A stretch of DNA of 45,795 bases from assembly GCA_947305645.1 (NCBI GenBank), contig CAMZEC010000011.1, positions 1 to 45,795 on the forward strand, given 5' to 3'. The DNA comes from an uncultured Bacteroidales bacterium (GTDB lineage: Bacteria > Bacteroidota > Bacteroidia > Bacteroidales > UBA932). Numbering within the stretch: position 1 is the stretch's first letter; each line of letters begins with the position of its first letter. The position numbers and the translations under genes are program-made. The notes below the pieces were generated by a model that worked only from the letters and a program-made list of their open reading frames with translations, had not been told where the DNA came from and did not search any database. Below are positions 16,009-24,483 of the stretch, in pieces.

Positions 16009-17042
16009 ACTCTGTCGTAATTATTCAGCGCAGTAATAAGTGCGTCGTTTTCTTCCGGTAGTCCTACTGTGATGCGTATGCATCCGTTGCACCCGCGGAC
16101 TCTAGAACGGTTCCGGACGATGATTCCTTTGTCCAGCAGGTAGGAATATAAAGAATCGGCATCATCTACCTGAACGAGCAGGAAATTGGCATCGCTGTGG
16201 AAAACCTTGCGGACAAAGGGGAAGGAGGGCAATTTTGCCGAAAGTCTCTCCCTTTCTTTAACAATAACGCCCACGTTAGCGTCGATTGCATTGTCCAGGA
16301 ATTCCAGGGCCTTTTCCATAGCGGCGCGGCTGAGGTTGTAGGGGTATTTTACCATTGACATCAGCCTGATGATTTCCTCGTTGGAAATGGCCATACCGAC
16401 TCGCAGTCCGGCCATGGCCCGTGCCTTGGAAAGCGTCTGCAATACGATGAGATTGTCCCTTTTGACGGCCTCGCCGGCAAGGCTGCCTTTGGAGGAAAAG
16501 TCCACGTAGGCTTCATCTACCACCGTAATGCCGTGGAATCTGTCGCAGATATCCAGCAGCTGGCCGGCAGGGAAGGCATTGCCTGACGGATTATTGGGGG
16601 AGCAGAGGAAGATAAGCTTGGTAGAATCGTCGCAAGCGTTGAGCAAGGCCTCGGTGCTCAGCTGGAACTCTTCGTCCAGCATAACTGGCCTTACCTCAAT
16701 GTTGTTGATGGCTGCCGCAACGCTGTACATGCCGTAGCTGGGCGCAATGATGACGGCATTGTCCTTGCTGGGTTCGCAGAATATACGGTAAACCAGGTCT
16801 ATGGCTTCGTCGCTGCCGTTCCCCAGAAAGATATTGGCGGCAGGAACGCCCTTTATCTTGCTTATCCGGGCCTTTATTTCAGCCTGCTGGCTTGGGTGAG
16901 GGTAGCGGTTATAGCCGTTCTCGTACGGGCTCTCGTTAGCGTCCAGGAAGATGCCGATAGGTCCGCCGTATTCGTCACGGGCGGTTGAATACGGGGCAAG
17001 TGCCGCAATATTGGGCCTCACCAGCTTGGAAATGCGACTCAT
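16005..17042 (-). CDS. hisC: Histidinol-phosphate aminotransferase
   Basis: The 345-residue fold-type I PLP enzyme converts imidazole acetol phosphate to histidinol phosphate. The PLP lysine is in [16 protein letters not shown]; substrate and phosphate residues appear in NGSDEAID and CSPNNPSGN, with VDEAYVDF before the lysine. The start [15 protein letters not shown] overlaps hisD by 4 bp. Confidence 0.96.
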   Translation of the reverse strand: MSRISKLVRPNIAALAPYSTARDEYGGPIGIFLDANESPYENGYNRYPHPSQQAEIKARISKIKGVPAANIFLGNGSDEAIDLVYRIFCEPSKDNAVIIAPSYGMYSVAAAINNIEVRPVMLDEEFQLSTEALLNACDDSTKLIFLCSPNNPSGNAFPAGQLLDICDRFHGITVVDEAYVDFSSKGSLAGEAVKRDNLIVLQTLSKARAMAGLRVGMAISNEEIIRLMSMVKYPYNLSRAAMEKALEFLDNAIDANVGVIVKERERLSAKLPSFPFVRKVFHSDANFLLVQVDDADSLYSYLLDKGIIVRNRSRVRGCNGCIRITVGLPEENDALITALNNYDRV

Positions 17043-18316
17043 TGTTCTTCGATTCTTATGGAGACTGCCCGTGCGTGCGCTTCCAATCCTTCGGCGCGGG
17101 CCATATTCACGATTACAGGAGCCAGCGACTTAAGGCCGTCGCGGCTTATTTCCTGAAGGGTCATCTTGCGGAAGAAACTGTCCAGGTTGACGCCGCTGCA
17201 GGAAGCTGCCCATCCGCTCGTAGGAAGGGTGTGGTTTGTACCCGAGGCGTAGTCGCCGGCGCTTTCCGGACTGTACGGGCCGATGAAAACGCTTCCCGCC
17301 CTGCTGACCCGGGATGCCAGTTCAGCTGCGTTCTGCGTATTGATGATAAGGTGCTCGGGCGCATATGCGTCGGCGAAACCGGCCAGATCATTCATGTCCG
17401 GAAGCACGACGGCGAAGCTGTGCGACATGGAGCCTTCTACCTGGGCGTCCCTGGGGAGACTGGCCTTCTGCCGGTCGACCTCCTGCAGAACCTTTTCTGC
17501 AAATGCTTTGCTTGTGCAAGCAAGAACTGCGGAGCTGTCTTTACCGTGTTCGGCCTGGGATAGCAAGTCTGCCGCCACGAAAGCCGGAATCGCGTTTTCG
17601 TCGGCGATAACCATGACCTCCGACGGGCCTGCAGGCATGTCTATCGAAGTGCAGCGTCCGCTGACCAGCAGCTTGGCCAGGGTGACGTAAGGGTTGCCGG
17701 GGCCGAAAATCTTATCTACCCTGGGAACCGTTTTCGTTCCATAGGCCATAGCCGCAACCGCCTGGGCGCCTCCGATCCGGAAGATCCGGCTGATGCCGCA
17801 CTCCCTGGCTGCGAACAGCACCTCCGGAGCTACGGATGCATCTTTACGGCAGGGAGTACAGAGTATGCGTTCCTTGCAGCCGGCCAGGGCGGCGGGAACC
17901 GCCAGCATAAGCACGGTGGAGAAAAGGGGAGCGCTGCCGCCGGGAACATATAGGCCTACGCGTCCGATTGGCACTGGACGCTGGATGCAGACGACTCCGG
18001 GAGCGGTCTCTACGCGAATCTCCTTTGGCATTTGGGCCCGGTGGAATGCCTCGATATTCCGTTTGGCGGCAAGAATGGCATCGCGTACCGGAGCGGCGAC
18101 TTTAAGGCATGCCTGGGCAATCTCTTCGCCGCTGATTTCCAGGGGGGCGTCCACGCCGTCGATTTCGCGCATAAGTCTCACGAGAGCAGCGTCGCCTTCC
18201 TGGCCGACTGCGCTCATGATGGCTTCTACACGTGGGCGTATCCCTTCGAAATCGACGCCCTGGCGTCTTGTAAGGGCTTCCCATCCGGAACGGGGCGGGT
18301 TTTCGATAATGGTCAT
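17039..18316 (-). CDS. hisD: Histidinol dehydrogenase
   Basis: The 425-residue zinc enzyme catalyses the last two oxidations, histidinol to histidine. Family segments seen are PIGRVGLYVPGGSAPL, FGPGNPYV, MPAGPSEVMVIAD, LLSQAEHGKDS and NHTLPTSGWA, which contain the zinc and catalytic residues. The length is normal, and it overlaps hisC and hisG by 4 bp. Confidence 0.97.
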   Translation of the reverse strand: MTIIENPPRSGWEALTRRQGVDFEGIRPRVEAIMSAVGQEGDAALVRLMREIDGVDAPLEISGEEIAQACLKVAAPVRDAILAAKRNIEAFHRAQMPKEIRVETAPGVVCIQRPVPIGRVGLYVPGGSAPLFSTVLMLAVPAALAGCKERILCTPCRKDASVAPEVLFAARECGISRIFRIGGAQAVAAMAYGTKTVPRVDKIFGPGNPYVTLAKLLVSGRCTSIDMPAGPSEVMVIADENAIPAFVAADLLSQAEHGKDSSAVLACTSKAFAEKVLQEVDRQKASLPRDAQVEGSMSHSFAVVLPDMNDLAGFADAYAPEHLIINTQNAAELASRVSRAGSVFIGPYSPESAGDYASGTNHTLPTSGWAASCSGVNLDSFFRKMTLQEISRDGLKSLAPVIVNMARAEGLEAHARAVSIRIEEQ

Positions 18317-19164
18317 AGGATTATCTTGTCAACGTCCATTACAAGTATGCCTTCGGCACCGATGGCTTTCAGCTGGCGGACTTTTGTCCAGAGGTCGGCG
18401 GCATCGATTACGGAGTGCAGAGAGCACCAGTCTTCGTTGGCCAGCGGCATCACTGTGGGGCTTCGCATAGCCGGCAATATCTTGATGGCCTCCTCAAGGG
18501 AAGACTTGGGAAGGTTCATCAGCAGGTATTTCTTTCCGCGGCTCACGGTTTCCGATTCGATGCGGAATAGCAAGTCGTCAATTACGGCCTGGTCCTCAGA
18601 GTTGCGGTTCTTGCAAGCTATCAGCACGGCCTCGGATTCGAAGACGCTTTCCACCTCTTTCAAGCCGTTGGCTATCAAGGTGCTGCCTGAGGATACTATG
18701 TCGAAAATGGCGTCCGCAATGCCAACTGCGGGGGCTATTTCCACGGAACCGGTTATAACTTCCACCTTGGCGGCTATATTATTAGCCTTCAGGTATTTGC
18801 CGAGTATTATAGGGTACGAGGTGGCTATGCGGCGGCCGTTGAACCAGGCCGGTCCGTCATAAGCCTCGCTCTTGGGGACGGCAAGGCTGAGCCTGCAGGC
18901 GCCGAAGCCGAGCCTGTAAATGACATCTACGTCAGCGCCCCTTTCTTCCACTTCGTTAAGGCCGACGATTCCGAGTGTGGCGGTGCCTCCGGCAACAACC
19001 TGGGGAATGTCATCGTCCCTGAGGTACAGGGCCTCGATAGGGAAGGTCTGGGACTTGGAGAGCAGCTTGCGCTTGGGCGCATCCACTTCAATGCCTATAC
19101 TTTGAAGAAGGGCCATGCTTTCTTCGTTCAGCCGGCCCTTTGATTGAATCGCTATTCTGAGCAT
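18313..19164 (-). CDS. hisG: ATP phosphoribosyltransferase, long form
   Basis: The 283-residue enzyme commits PRPP and ATP to histidine synthesis. The catalytic half includes the N-terminal SKGRLNEES and ITGSVEIAPAVGIADAI with SSGSTLIANG, the PRPP-binding region. Residues about 205-283 form the C-terminal regulatory HisG_C domain, so it is a long-form enzyme inhibited directly by histidine and does not need HisZ. The ATG at 19164 gives the correct N-terminus (MLRIAIQSKGRL). The frame stays open further upstream, but that part reads as an out-of-frame shadow of kbl. It begins 5 bp after the kbl stop. Confidence 0.96.
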   Translation of the reverse strand: MLRIAIQSKGRLNEESMALLQSIGIEVDAPKRKLLSKSQTFPIEALYLRDDDIPQVVAGGTATLGIVGLNEVEERGADVDVIYRLGFGACRLSLAVPKSEAYDGPAWFNGRRIATSYPIILGKYLKANNIAAKVEVITGSVEIAPAVGIADAIFDIVSSGSTLIANGLKEVESVFESEAVLIACKNRNSEDQAVIDDLLFRIESETVSRGKKYLLMNLPKSSLEEAIKILPAMRSPTVMPLANEDWCSLHSVIDAADLWTKVRQLKAIGAEGILVMDVDKIIL

Positions 19165-19169
19165 GGCGT

Positions 19170-20360
19170 CTATTTTATAACTCCGAGTTCCCTGCCGACT
19201 TTGATGAAGGCTGCGATGGCCTTGTCCAGATGCTCGCGTGTATGGGCGGCGGATAGCTGGACGCGGATACGGGCCTGGCCCTTGGGAACTACGGGGTAGT
19301 AGAATCCTGTTACAAAAATACCCTCTTTGGCCATTGCGGCAGCGAATCTCTGGCTGAGCGGAGCGTCGTAAAGCATTACGGCACAAATGGCTGACTGGGT
19401 GGGCTTGATGTCGAACCCTGCTGCAAGCATCTTGTCGCGGAAGTAGGCTACGTTCTCCTGCTGGCGGTCGTGAAGCTCGTCACTCTCTGCCAGAATCTTG
19501 AAGGTCTCTATTCCTGCGGCGCAGATCATGGGCGGCAGGGAGTTGGAGAAGAGGTAAGGGCGGCTGCGCTGACGCAGCATGTCGATAATTTCCTGACGGC
19601 CGGTTGTGAAGCCGCCGACCGCGCCTCCGAAACTCTTGCCGAGCGTGCCGGTGTGAATGTCGATGCGGCCGTAAAGATTATACAGTTCAGCCACTCCGCG
19701 GCCATGTTTGCCGACGACTCCGGCGCTGTGGCTTTCGTCCACCATCACCAGGGCATCGTATTTCTCCGCCAGGTCGCATATCTTGTCCATAGGGGCCACG
19801 TTGCCGTCCATGGAGAAGACGCCGTCGGTTACAATGATGCGGAAACGCTGGGCCTGGGCCTCCTGGAGGCACTTTTCGAGCTCGGCCATGTCGGCGTTAG
19901 CATAACGGTAGCGCACCGCCTTGCAGAGGCGTACGCCATCTATTATGGAGGCGTGATTGAGGGCGTCTGAGATTATGGCGTCCTCGGCGGTGAGCAACGG
20001 CTCGAATACGCCTCCGTTGGCGTCGAAGCAAGCGGCGTACAGGATTGTATCTTCTGTATGGAAATATTCGGATATCGCCTTCTCCAGTTCACGGTGGAGG
20101 TCCTGTTTGCCGCAGATGAAACGGACAGAGGACATGCCGTAGCCGCGTTCGTCCATGGCTTTCTTGGCGGCTGCGATGAGCCGCGGATTGTCGGAAAGAC
20201 CGAGGTAGTTGTTGGCGCAGAAGTTCAGAGCTTTGCTGCCGTCTTCCAAAGTAATCTCTGCACCCTGGGGTGCGCAGATTGTGCGTTCGCGTTTGTAGAG
20301 ACCGGCTTCATCAATGGCTTTCAGCTCCTGCTGAAGATGGGATTGAAATTTTCCGTACAT
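19170..20360 (-). CDS. kbl: Glycine C-acetyltransferase (2-amino-3-ketobutyrate CoA ligase)
   Basis: The 396-residue PLP enzyme of the alpha-oxoamine synthase family cleaves 2-amino-3-ketobutyrate with CoA to glycine and acetyl-CoA. The PLP lysine is K242 in TGTLGKSFGG, with MVDESHSAG before it and CANNYLGLSD near the N-terminus. Its substrate is made by the threonine dehydrogenase encoded divergently at 20433. It is also the first gene of the unit that continues, 5 bp later, into hisG. Transcription starts at the shared palindromic promoter (20394-20410) with a leader of about 28 nt. Confidence 0.95.
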   Translation of the reverse strand: MYGKFQSHLQQELKAIDEAGLYKRERTICAPQGAEITLEDGSKALNFCANNYLGLSDNPRLIAAAKKAMDERGYGMSSVRFICGKQDLHRELEKAISEYFHTEDTILYAACFDANGGVFEPLLTAEDAIISDALNHASIIDGVRLCKAVRYRYANADMAELEKCLQEAQAQRFRIIVTDGVFSMDGNVAPMDKICDLAEKYDALVMVDESHSAGVVGKHGRGVAELYNLYGRIDIHTGTLGKSFGGAVGGFTTGRQEIIDMLRQRSRPYLFSNSLPPMICAAGIETFKILAESDELHDRQQENVAYFRDKMLAAGFDIKPTQSAICAVMLYDAPLSQRFAAAMAKEGIFVTGFYYPVVPKGQARIRVQLSAAHTREHLDKAIAAFIKVGRELGVIK

Positions 20361-20393
20361 AAAAATATGCGATATTAATATAGTTTAATCTCA

Positions 20394-20410
20394 CAAATTT
20401 AATAAATTTG
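20394..20410. promoter_or_regulatory. Divergent palindromic promoter between kbl and tdh
   Basis: CAAATTTAATAAATTTG is a perfect 17-bp palindrome made of two TAAATTTG -7 elements back to back. One (20403-20410, plus) faces tdh, ending 22 nt before its ATG. The other (20401-20394, minus) faces kbl, ending 33 nt before its ATG. A polymerase on one side would cover the other element. Confidence 0.65.
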
Positions 20411-20432
20411 CATAATAATAATAACACTGCTC

Positions 20433-21401
20433 ATGAAAAACGTACTCGTCATCGGCGCTAGCGGCCAGATTGGCTCCGAGCTTACGATGAAACTGCGAAA
20501 AATCTACCATCATGGCCGTATTGTCGCCGGTTATATTCCCGGATCTGAACCTACAGGCGATCTGCTTGAAAGCGGTCCTGCAGAACAGGCAAATGTTTGT
20601 AACGCCAAACAGGTAGCTGATATTGTAGACAAATACGACATTGATACCATTTATAACCTTGCAGCCCTGCTTTCCGCAACTGCCGAGCGTCTTCCTTTGA
20701 AGGCCTGGGACATACAGATGAACGGCCTGATTAATGTGCTGGAAATAGCCCGCGAGAAGCATTGCGCTGTTTTTACGCCTTCATCTATAGGCTCTTTCGG
20801 CCCTGATACGCCCCGCGACAACACACCTCAGGATACAATCCAGAGGCCCACGTCTATGTATGGTGTGACCAAGGTTGCCACCGAATTGCTTAGCGACTAC
20901 TATTTCCATAAATATGGCGTAGACACGCGTTCCGTCCGTTTCCCTGGCCTGATTTCCTATAAAACCCTGCCGGGCGGCGGCACTACCGACTATGCCGTGG
21001 AAATCTATTATGCGGCAGTAAAAGGGGAGGAGTTTGTCTGCCCACTGGCCCATGGCACATTTCTGGATATGATGTATATGCCGGATGCAATCAAGGCTGC
21101 GATTAACCTTATGGAGGCGGATCCCAGGTATCTGGTGCATCGTAACTCTTTCAATATTGCGTCTATGAGTTTTGATCCGGAAGAGATTTACTATGCCATC
21201 CGCAGGCATTATCCCGGATTCAAAATGCGTTACGAGGTCGATCCCGTCCGTCAGGCTATAGCCGACTCATGGCCCAATAAGATGGACGACGTTTGTGCCC
21301 GCAAAGAATGGGGCTGGGCCCCGTCATATAACCTAGAGACCATGACCAGGGACATGATCAGGCATCTCAAGGAAAAGCTTTTGCCTTCAGACGGACAGTA
21401 A
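20433..21401 (+). CDS. tdh: L-threonine 3-dehydrogenase, SDR/epimerase-like type
   Basis: The 322-residue extended short-chain dehydrogenase has the NAD-binding GASGQIG (residues 8-14), catalytic Ser/Tyr/Lys with PSSIGSFG and YGVTKVATE, and the family-specific SYKTLPGGGTTDYAVE and FLDMMYMPDA. These mark the UDP-galactose-epimerase-like threonine dehydrogenases known from Flavobacterium, Cupriavidus and archaea, not the zinc enzyme of E. coli. It oxidises threonine to 2-amino-3-ketobutyrate, the substrate of Kbl encoded on the other side of the shared promoter. Confidence 0.92.
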   Translation: MKNVLVIGASGQIGSELTMKLRKIYHHGRIVAGYIPGSEPTGDLLESGPAEQANVCNAKQVADIVDKYDIDTIYNLAALLSATAERLPLKAWDIQMNGLINVLEIAREKHCAVFTPSSIGSFGPDTPRDNTPQDTIQRPTSMYGVTKVATELLSDYYFHKYGVDTRSVRFPGLISYKTLPGGGTTDYAVEIYYAAVKGEEFVCPLAHGTFLDMMYMPDAIKAAINLMEADPRYLVHRNSFNIASMSFDPEEIYYAIRRHYPGFKMRYEVDPVRQAIADSWPNKMDDVCARKEWGWAPSYNLETMTRDMIRHLKEKLLPSDGQ

Positions 21402-21424
21402 TGCACCAACTAAATAAACGTACT

Positions 21425-21844
21425 ATGTCAATCAAAAGATTTGCTCAAACCATCTTGCTGGTCGCAGTGGCGGTAGCTGCCTTGTCGGCTTGCAACAAGA
21501 TGAACCAGTTCGACAGGGCTTCCATCGTAGGTGTCTGGGATTTGGACCACGCAGAAGTCTCTGTTCTGGGGTTGAAGACAACCATCCAGGCCGAGGACAT
21601 CTATTCTATGGGAAAGGAGTTACTCGGCACCGATAATGTCTATTTTCTCGATGCTACTCTCGATATAACCGAGCAGAGAATCAACGGATATGATTACGAG
21701 ATGAACGGCAATCGGATTATGTCGATAGGGGATACGGATCTGTCCTATTTCAGAATTACTTTCGAAAAAGTTAATACATCTTCTCTAGTGCTCCGATACA
21801 ACATAAGCGGAATCGTCGAAGACATGGTCTATAATAAGAGATAA
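21425..21844 (+). CDS. Small lipoprotein, possibly lipocalin-like
   Basis: The 139-residue product starts MSIKRFAQTILLVAVAV with a lipobox LSAC, so it is probably a membrane-anchored lipoprotein. The mature part begins with an ASIVGVWDL segment, like the lipocalin-like domains of Bacteroidota, and continues in short beta strands (YFRITFEKV, LVLRYNISG). No active site is seen. An ATG at 21401 that overlaps the tdh stop would add eight polar residues and spoil the signal peptide, so 21425 is preferred. Confidence 0.6.
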   Translation: MSIKRFAQTILLVAVAVAALSACNKMNQFDRASIVGVWDLDHAEVSVLGLKTTIQAEDIYSMGKELLGTDNVYFLDATLDITEQRINGYDYEMNGNRIMSIGDTDLSYFRITFEKVNTSSLVLRYNISGIVEDMVYNKR

Positions 21845-21853
21845 ACAGTTTTT

Positions 21854-22708
21854 ATGTCGAATAGTATTTTAAGGACTGTCGCCTTGGTTTGCTTGGCTGT
21901 ATGTGCTTCTACTGCGGCCTCCGGCTGGGGACGTATGGGTCATGCTACTGTAGCAAAAATTGCCGAGAATCACCTTACCAAGACCACTCAGAAACGTGTC
22001 AACGAGATTATGCACGGCACGGCTCTGGTTGCCGTTGCATCATACTGTGACGACTATAGGAAGGAGCTTGACGCTACATTCCCTCTGGCGTGGACTAACG
22101 GTGTAGGGCATGCACATACTTTCGAAGTAGATCCGGACAACCGCCCCTACAATACGCTGAGTCATCCGGAAACCGGACGGCATCTGATTAACGCAGTTTA
22201 TTTTGCCGACCACTGTCTTCAGGACCTTGCGCATGCGGCCGACTTTCCGGATTCCGTAAAATGGAAGGAATTGGTTATGGTTACCCATTTAATCGGCGAT
22301 ATTCATTGCCCCGGGCACATCCGTTATGCCTCCGACCATGACAACATAGGCAAATATCCCGTGGACTTTGCCAATGAGCATACGACATACCATCGTGTAT
22401 GGGATTACTACATGGTAGTTGACCCCCTGCCTTTCAGTTTCTCGGATATCGCAGAGATATGCGATGACTGCTCACCCTCGGAAATCGAAAAGATATGCAA
22501 AGGCAACATCTATGACTGGGGCAAGGACGTGGCCGATAAGTGCCAGGATTGCCGTGAAGATATTCGGGAGGGAGATAAGATAAGCGCTAAATGGATACGC
22601 AATCACACCGCTCTGACCAAAGTCGAGCTTCGTAACGCCGGATATCGTCTGGCGCATGCCCTGAACATGGCCTTCGACCCCAAGTACGCCAGAAAGCACT
22701 CTAAGTAG
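21854..22708 (+). CDS. S1/P1-type zinc nuclease, secreted
   Basis: The 284-residue product has a signal peptide cut before W25, the residue whose backbone binds zinc in S1/P1 nucleases. Family zinc ligands follow in order: H30 in WGRMGH, CDDYR, the His of GVGHAHTF, ADHCLQD, THLIGDIHCPGH, DHDNIGK and HRVWDYYM. The enzyme would degrade single-stranded nucleic acids or release 3'-phosphate in the periplasm or outside the cell. Nine bases separate it from the lipoprotein gene. Confidence 0.88.
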   Translation: MSNSILRTVALVCLAVCASTAASGWGRMGHATVAKIAENHLTKTTQKRVNEIMHGTALVAVASYCDDYRKELDATFPLAWTNGVGHAHTFEVDPDNRPYNTLSHPETGRHLINAVYFADHCLQDLAHAADFPDSVKWKELVMVTHLIGDIHCPGHIRYASDHDNIGKYPVDFANEHTTYHRVWDYYMVVDPLPFSFSDIAEICDDCSPSEIEKICKGNIYDWGKDVADKCQDCREDIREGDKISAKWIRNHTALTKVELRNAGYRLAHALNMAFDPKYARKHSK

Positions 22709-22714
22709 CGCCTT

Positions 22715-23887
22715 ATGGGGTTCTTGAAGAATTACGGCTTCAGTCTTCTGCTACTTGCGGGAGTTATTGCCGGAGGCATTTGCGGCGCCATCTGGGGCGA
22801 AGGAACGGCCGTGGTCAGGCCGATTGGCGAACTCTTCCTGAACGTAGTATTCGTACTGATTGTGCCGCTTATTGTTTTCAGCATCTCATCTGCCACCTGC
22901 AAGCTCTGCAGAAGCGGAATCGCCTGGAAGCTTTTGGGAACCACCCTCGGGACCTTTATCGTCATGTCTGCCGTTGCCGGCATAGTGGGATTCATTCTCT
23001 TCATGATCTGGTATCCCTTCACTTCAGCCGACCCGGAAGCCTTCCTGGCCAATATACAGGCGCAGGAAGGAAGCAGCTCCTTTTCTATCAAAGGAGCGAT
23101 AGCCTCATCCCTGCTGTATTTGATAGCCGCTTCGATGCTGGCCGGTTTCGTTGTCGCCCTGATGAAAGATAAAGGAGACCGCATCGCCGCATTTCTGGAA
23201 TCCGCCACCGCTTGGATAGTAAAGATAGTAAGTACCGTTATGTATGCCGCTCCCGTAGGCATAGGTTGCTATTTTGCATGGACCGTCGGAAGCCTTGGCG
23301 GAACGATTCTGGGCGAATATGCCGGAGCTGTCTACATATACCTGATTGCCGCGCTGGTCGTATTTGTCCTTATCAATTCGGCATGGGTTATTATTTCTGG
23401 CGGCCCCGGTCTTCTGGTACGCTTCTGGCGCGGAATAGTATCTCCCTCACTGACGGCTATAGCTACCGCATCCAGCGCAGTTTGCATTCCCCTTAACCTG
23501 GAGGCGGCAAAGGGGATGGGCGTACGTCCGTTAGTTGCAGACAGCGTCATCCCGCTGGGAACCAATATCCACAAAGACGGCTCCGTTATCGGAGGCATAG
23601 TAAAAGTCGTGTTCCTGTTGACTGTCTTTGGCGGAGCCGCACCGTCATGGGATGCTTTGCTGATGGTTGTAGGAGTCGGAATCCTCGTAGGAACGGTAAT
23701 GGGCGCTGTGCCGACAGGCGGAATGACGGGCGAACTGCTGATATGCTCCGTATTCGGCTATCCTCCGGAAATAGCCGCCGTCCTAATGGTCATCAGCACT
23801 TTGATCGATATACCGGCAACTCTTCTGAATTCTACCGGGAATGTGGTAGCTTCCGTACTGGTAAACAAATTATCTCCGGAGAAATGA
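22715..23887 (+). CDS. Sodium/proton-dicarboxylate or amino-acid symporter (DAACS family)
   Basis: The 390-residue integral membrane protein has about eight hydrophobic segments plus re-entrant hairpins. The first hairpin carries the Ser-rich ATASSAVCIPLNLEAAKG. The substrate/sodium motif is SVIPLGTNIHKDGSV, where many relatives have N-M-D-G, and DIPATLLNSTGNV near the end provides the last ligands. The family imports glutamate, aspartate, succinate, serine or threonine. Threonine or serine would suit the tdh context, but the sequence alone cannot decide. Confidence 0.85.
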   Translation: MGFLKNYGFSLLLLAGVIAGGICGAIWGEGTAVVRPIGELFLNVVFVLIVPLIVFSISSATCKLCRSGIAWKLLGTTLGTFIVMSAVAGIVGFILFMIWYPFTSADPEAFLANIQAQEGSSSFSIKGAIASSLLYLIAASMLAGFVVALMKDKGDRIAAFLESATAWIVKIVSTVMYAAPVGIGCYFAWTVGSLGGTILGEYAGAVYIYLIAALVVFVLINSAWVIISGGPGLLVRFWRGIVSPSLTAIATASSAVCIPLNLEAAKGMGVRPLVADSVIPLGTNIHKDGSVIGGIVKVVFLLTVFGGAAPSWDALLMVVGVGILVGTVMGAVPTGGMTGELLICSVFGYPPEIAAVLMVISTLIDIPATLLNSTGNVVASVLVNKLSPEK

Positions 23888-24483
23888 AACGCTATTGGCT
23901 CCCGGCACTTGTACTTTTGTGTTGTGGCCTGAATGCATATGGCCAGCATGACGACCGCTTTCCTCACCGGATTGTTTATGATGAGGTCGTTAATAAAGAC
24001 AGCTGTTTCTTTGTAGTTTCAAAGGTGCATCCGGAGCACTTAAGCGTCTATGAGGTCAGGGGTTGCGACACGCTTGCTCTTGCCGTGTATCCGGTTTGTA
24101 TAGCGCGTAACAAGGGGCAGAAGCATCGTGCAGGAGACAACAGGACTCCCGAGTCCTATCCCGGAGAGCCCTTCTACATCAGTGAGATTAAGGACGCCAG
24201 CAAGTGGACTCATGATTTCGGCGACGGCCGTGGAAGCATTCTGGCTTATGGCCACTGGTTTTTGCGCTTGAATACTCCCGGCTTTCGGGGAATAGGTATT
24301 CACGGAAGCACAAACAACAGGGAGTCCATTAAACAAGGCCGGGGTTCCGAAGGCTGCGTGCGCTTACTGGATGAAGACATCATTCATCTCAAAGAGCATT
24401 TCGCCCGTGTCGGAACCCCGGTAATAATACTGCCGGAAGATTGTGGCCCTCTGCCATTTGAGACCAGGGCCCAATCTAATTAA
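23884..24483 (+). CDS. L,D-transpeptidase (YkuD family), secreted
   Basis: The 199-residue product has a signal peptide ending near NAYGQ and a YkuD domain with GIHGSTN (H140) and the catalytic SEGCVRL (C158). These enzymes crosslink peptidoglycan or attach proteins to it through L,D bonds. TPESYPGEPF matches the conserved TPxGxF-type loop. The start ATG overlaps the symporter stop (ATGA), so the two are coupled. The gene runs 4 bp into the convergent cydB end, leaving no room for a separate terminator. Confidence 0.88.
   Translation: MKRYWLPALVLLCCGLNAYGQHDDRFPHRIVYDEVVNKDSCFFVVSKVHPEHLSVYEVRGCDTLALAVYPVCIARNKGQKHRAGDNRTPESYPGEPFYISEIKDASKWTHDFGDGRGSILAYGHWFLRLNTPGFRGIGIHGSTNNRESIKQGRGSEGCVRLLDEDIIHLKEHFARVGTPVIILPEDCGPLPFETRAQSN

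Noticed and set aside
19165..19169. A his leader attenuator or riboswitch before hisG
   Set aside because: Only 5 bp separate kbl and hisG, and no histidine-rich leader peptide or T-box-like structure is visible.
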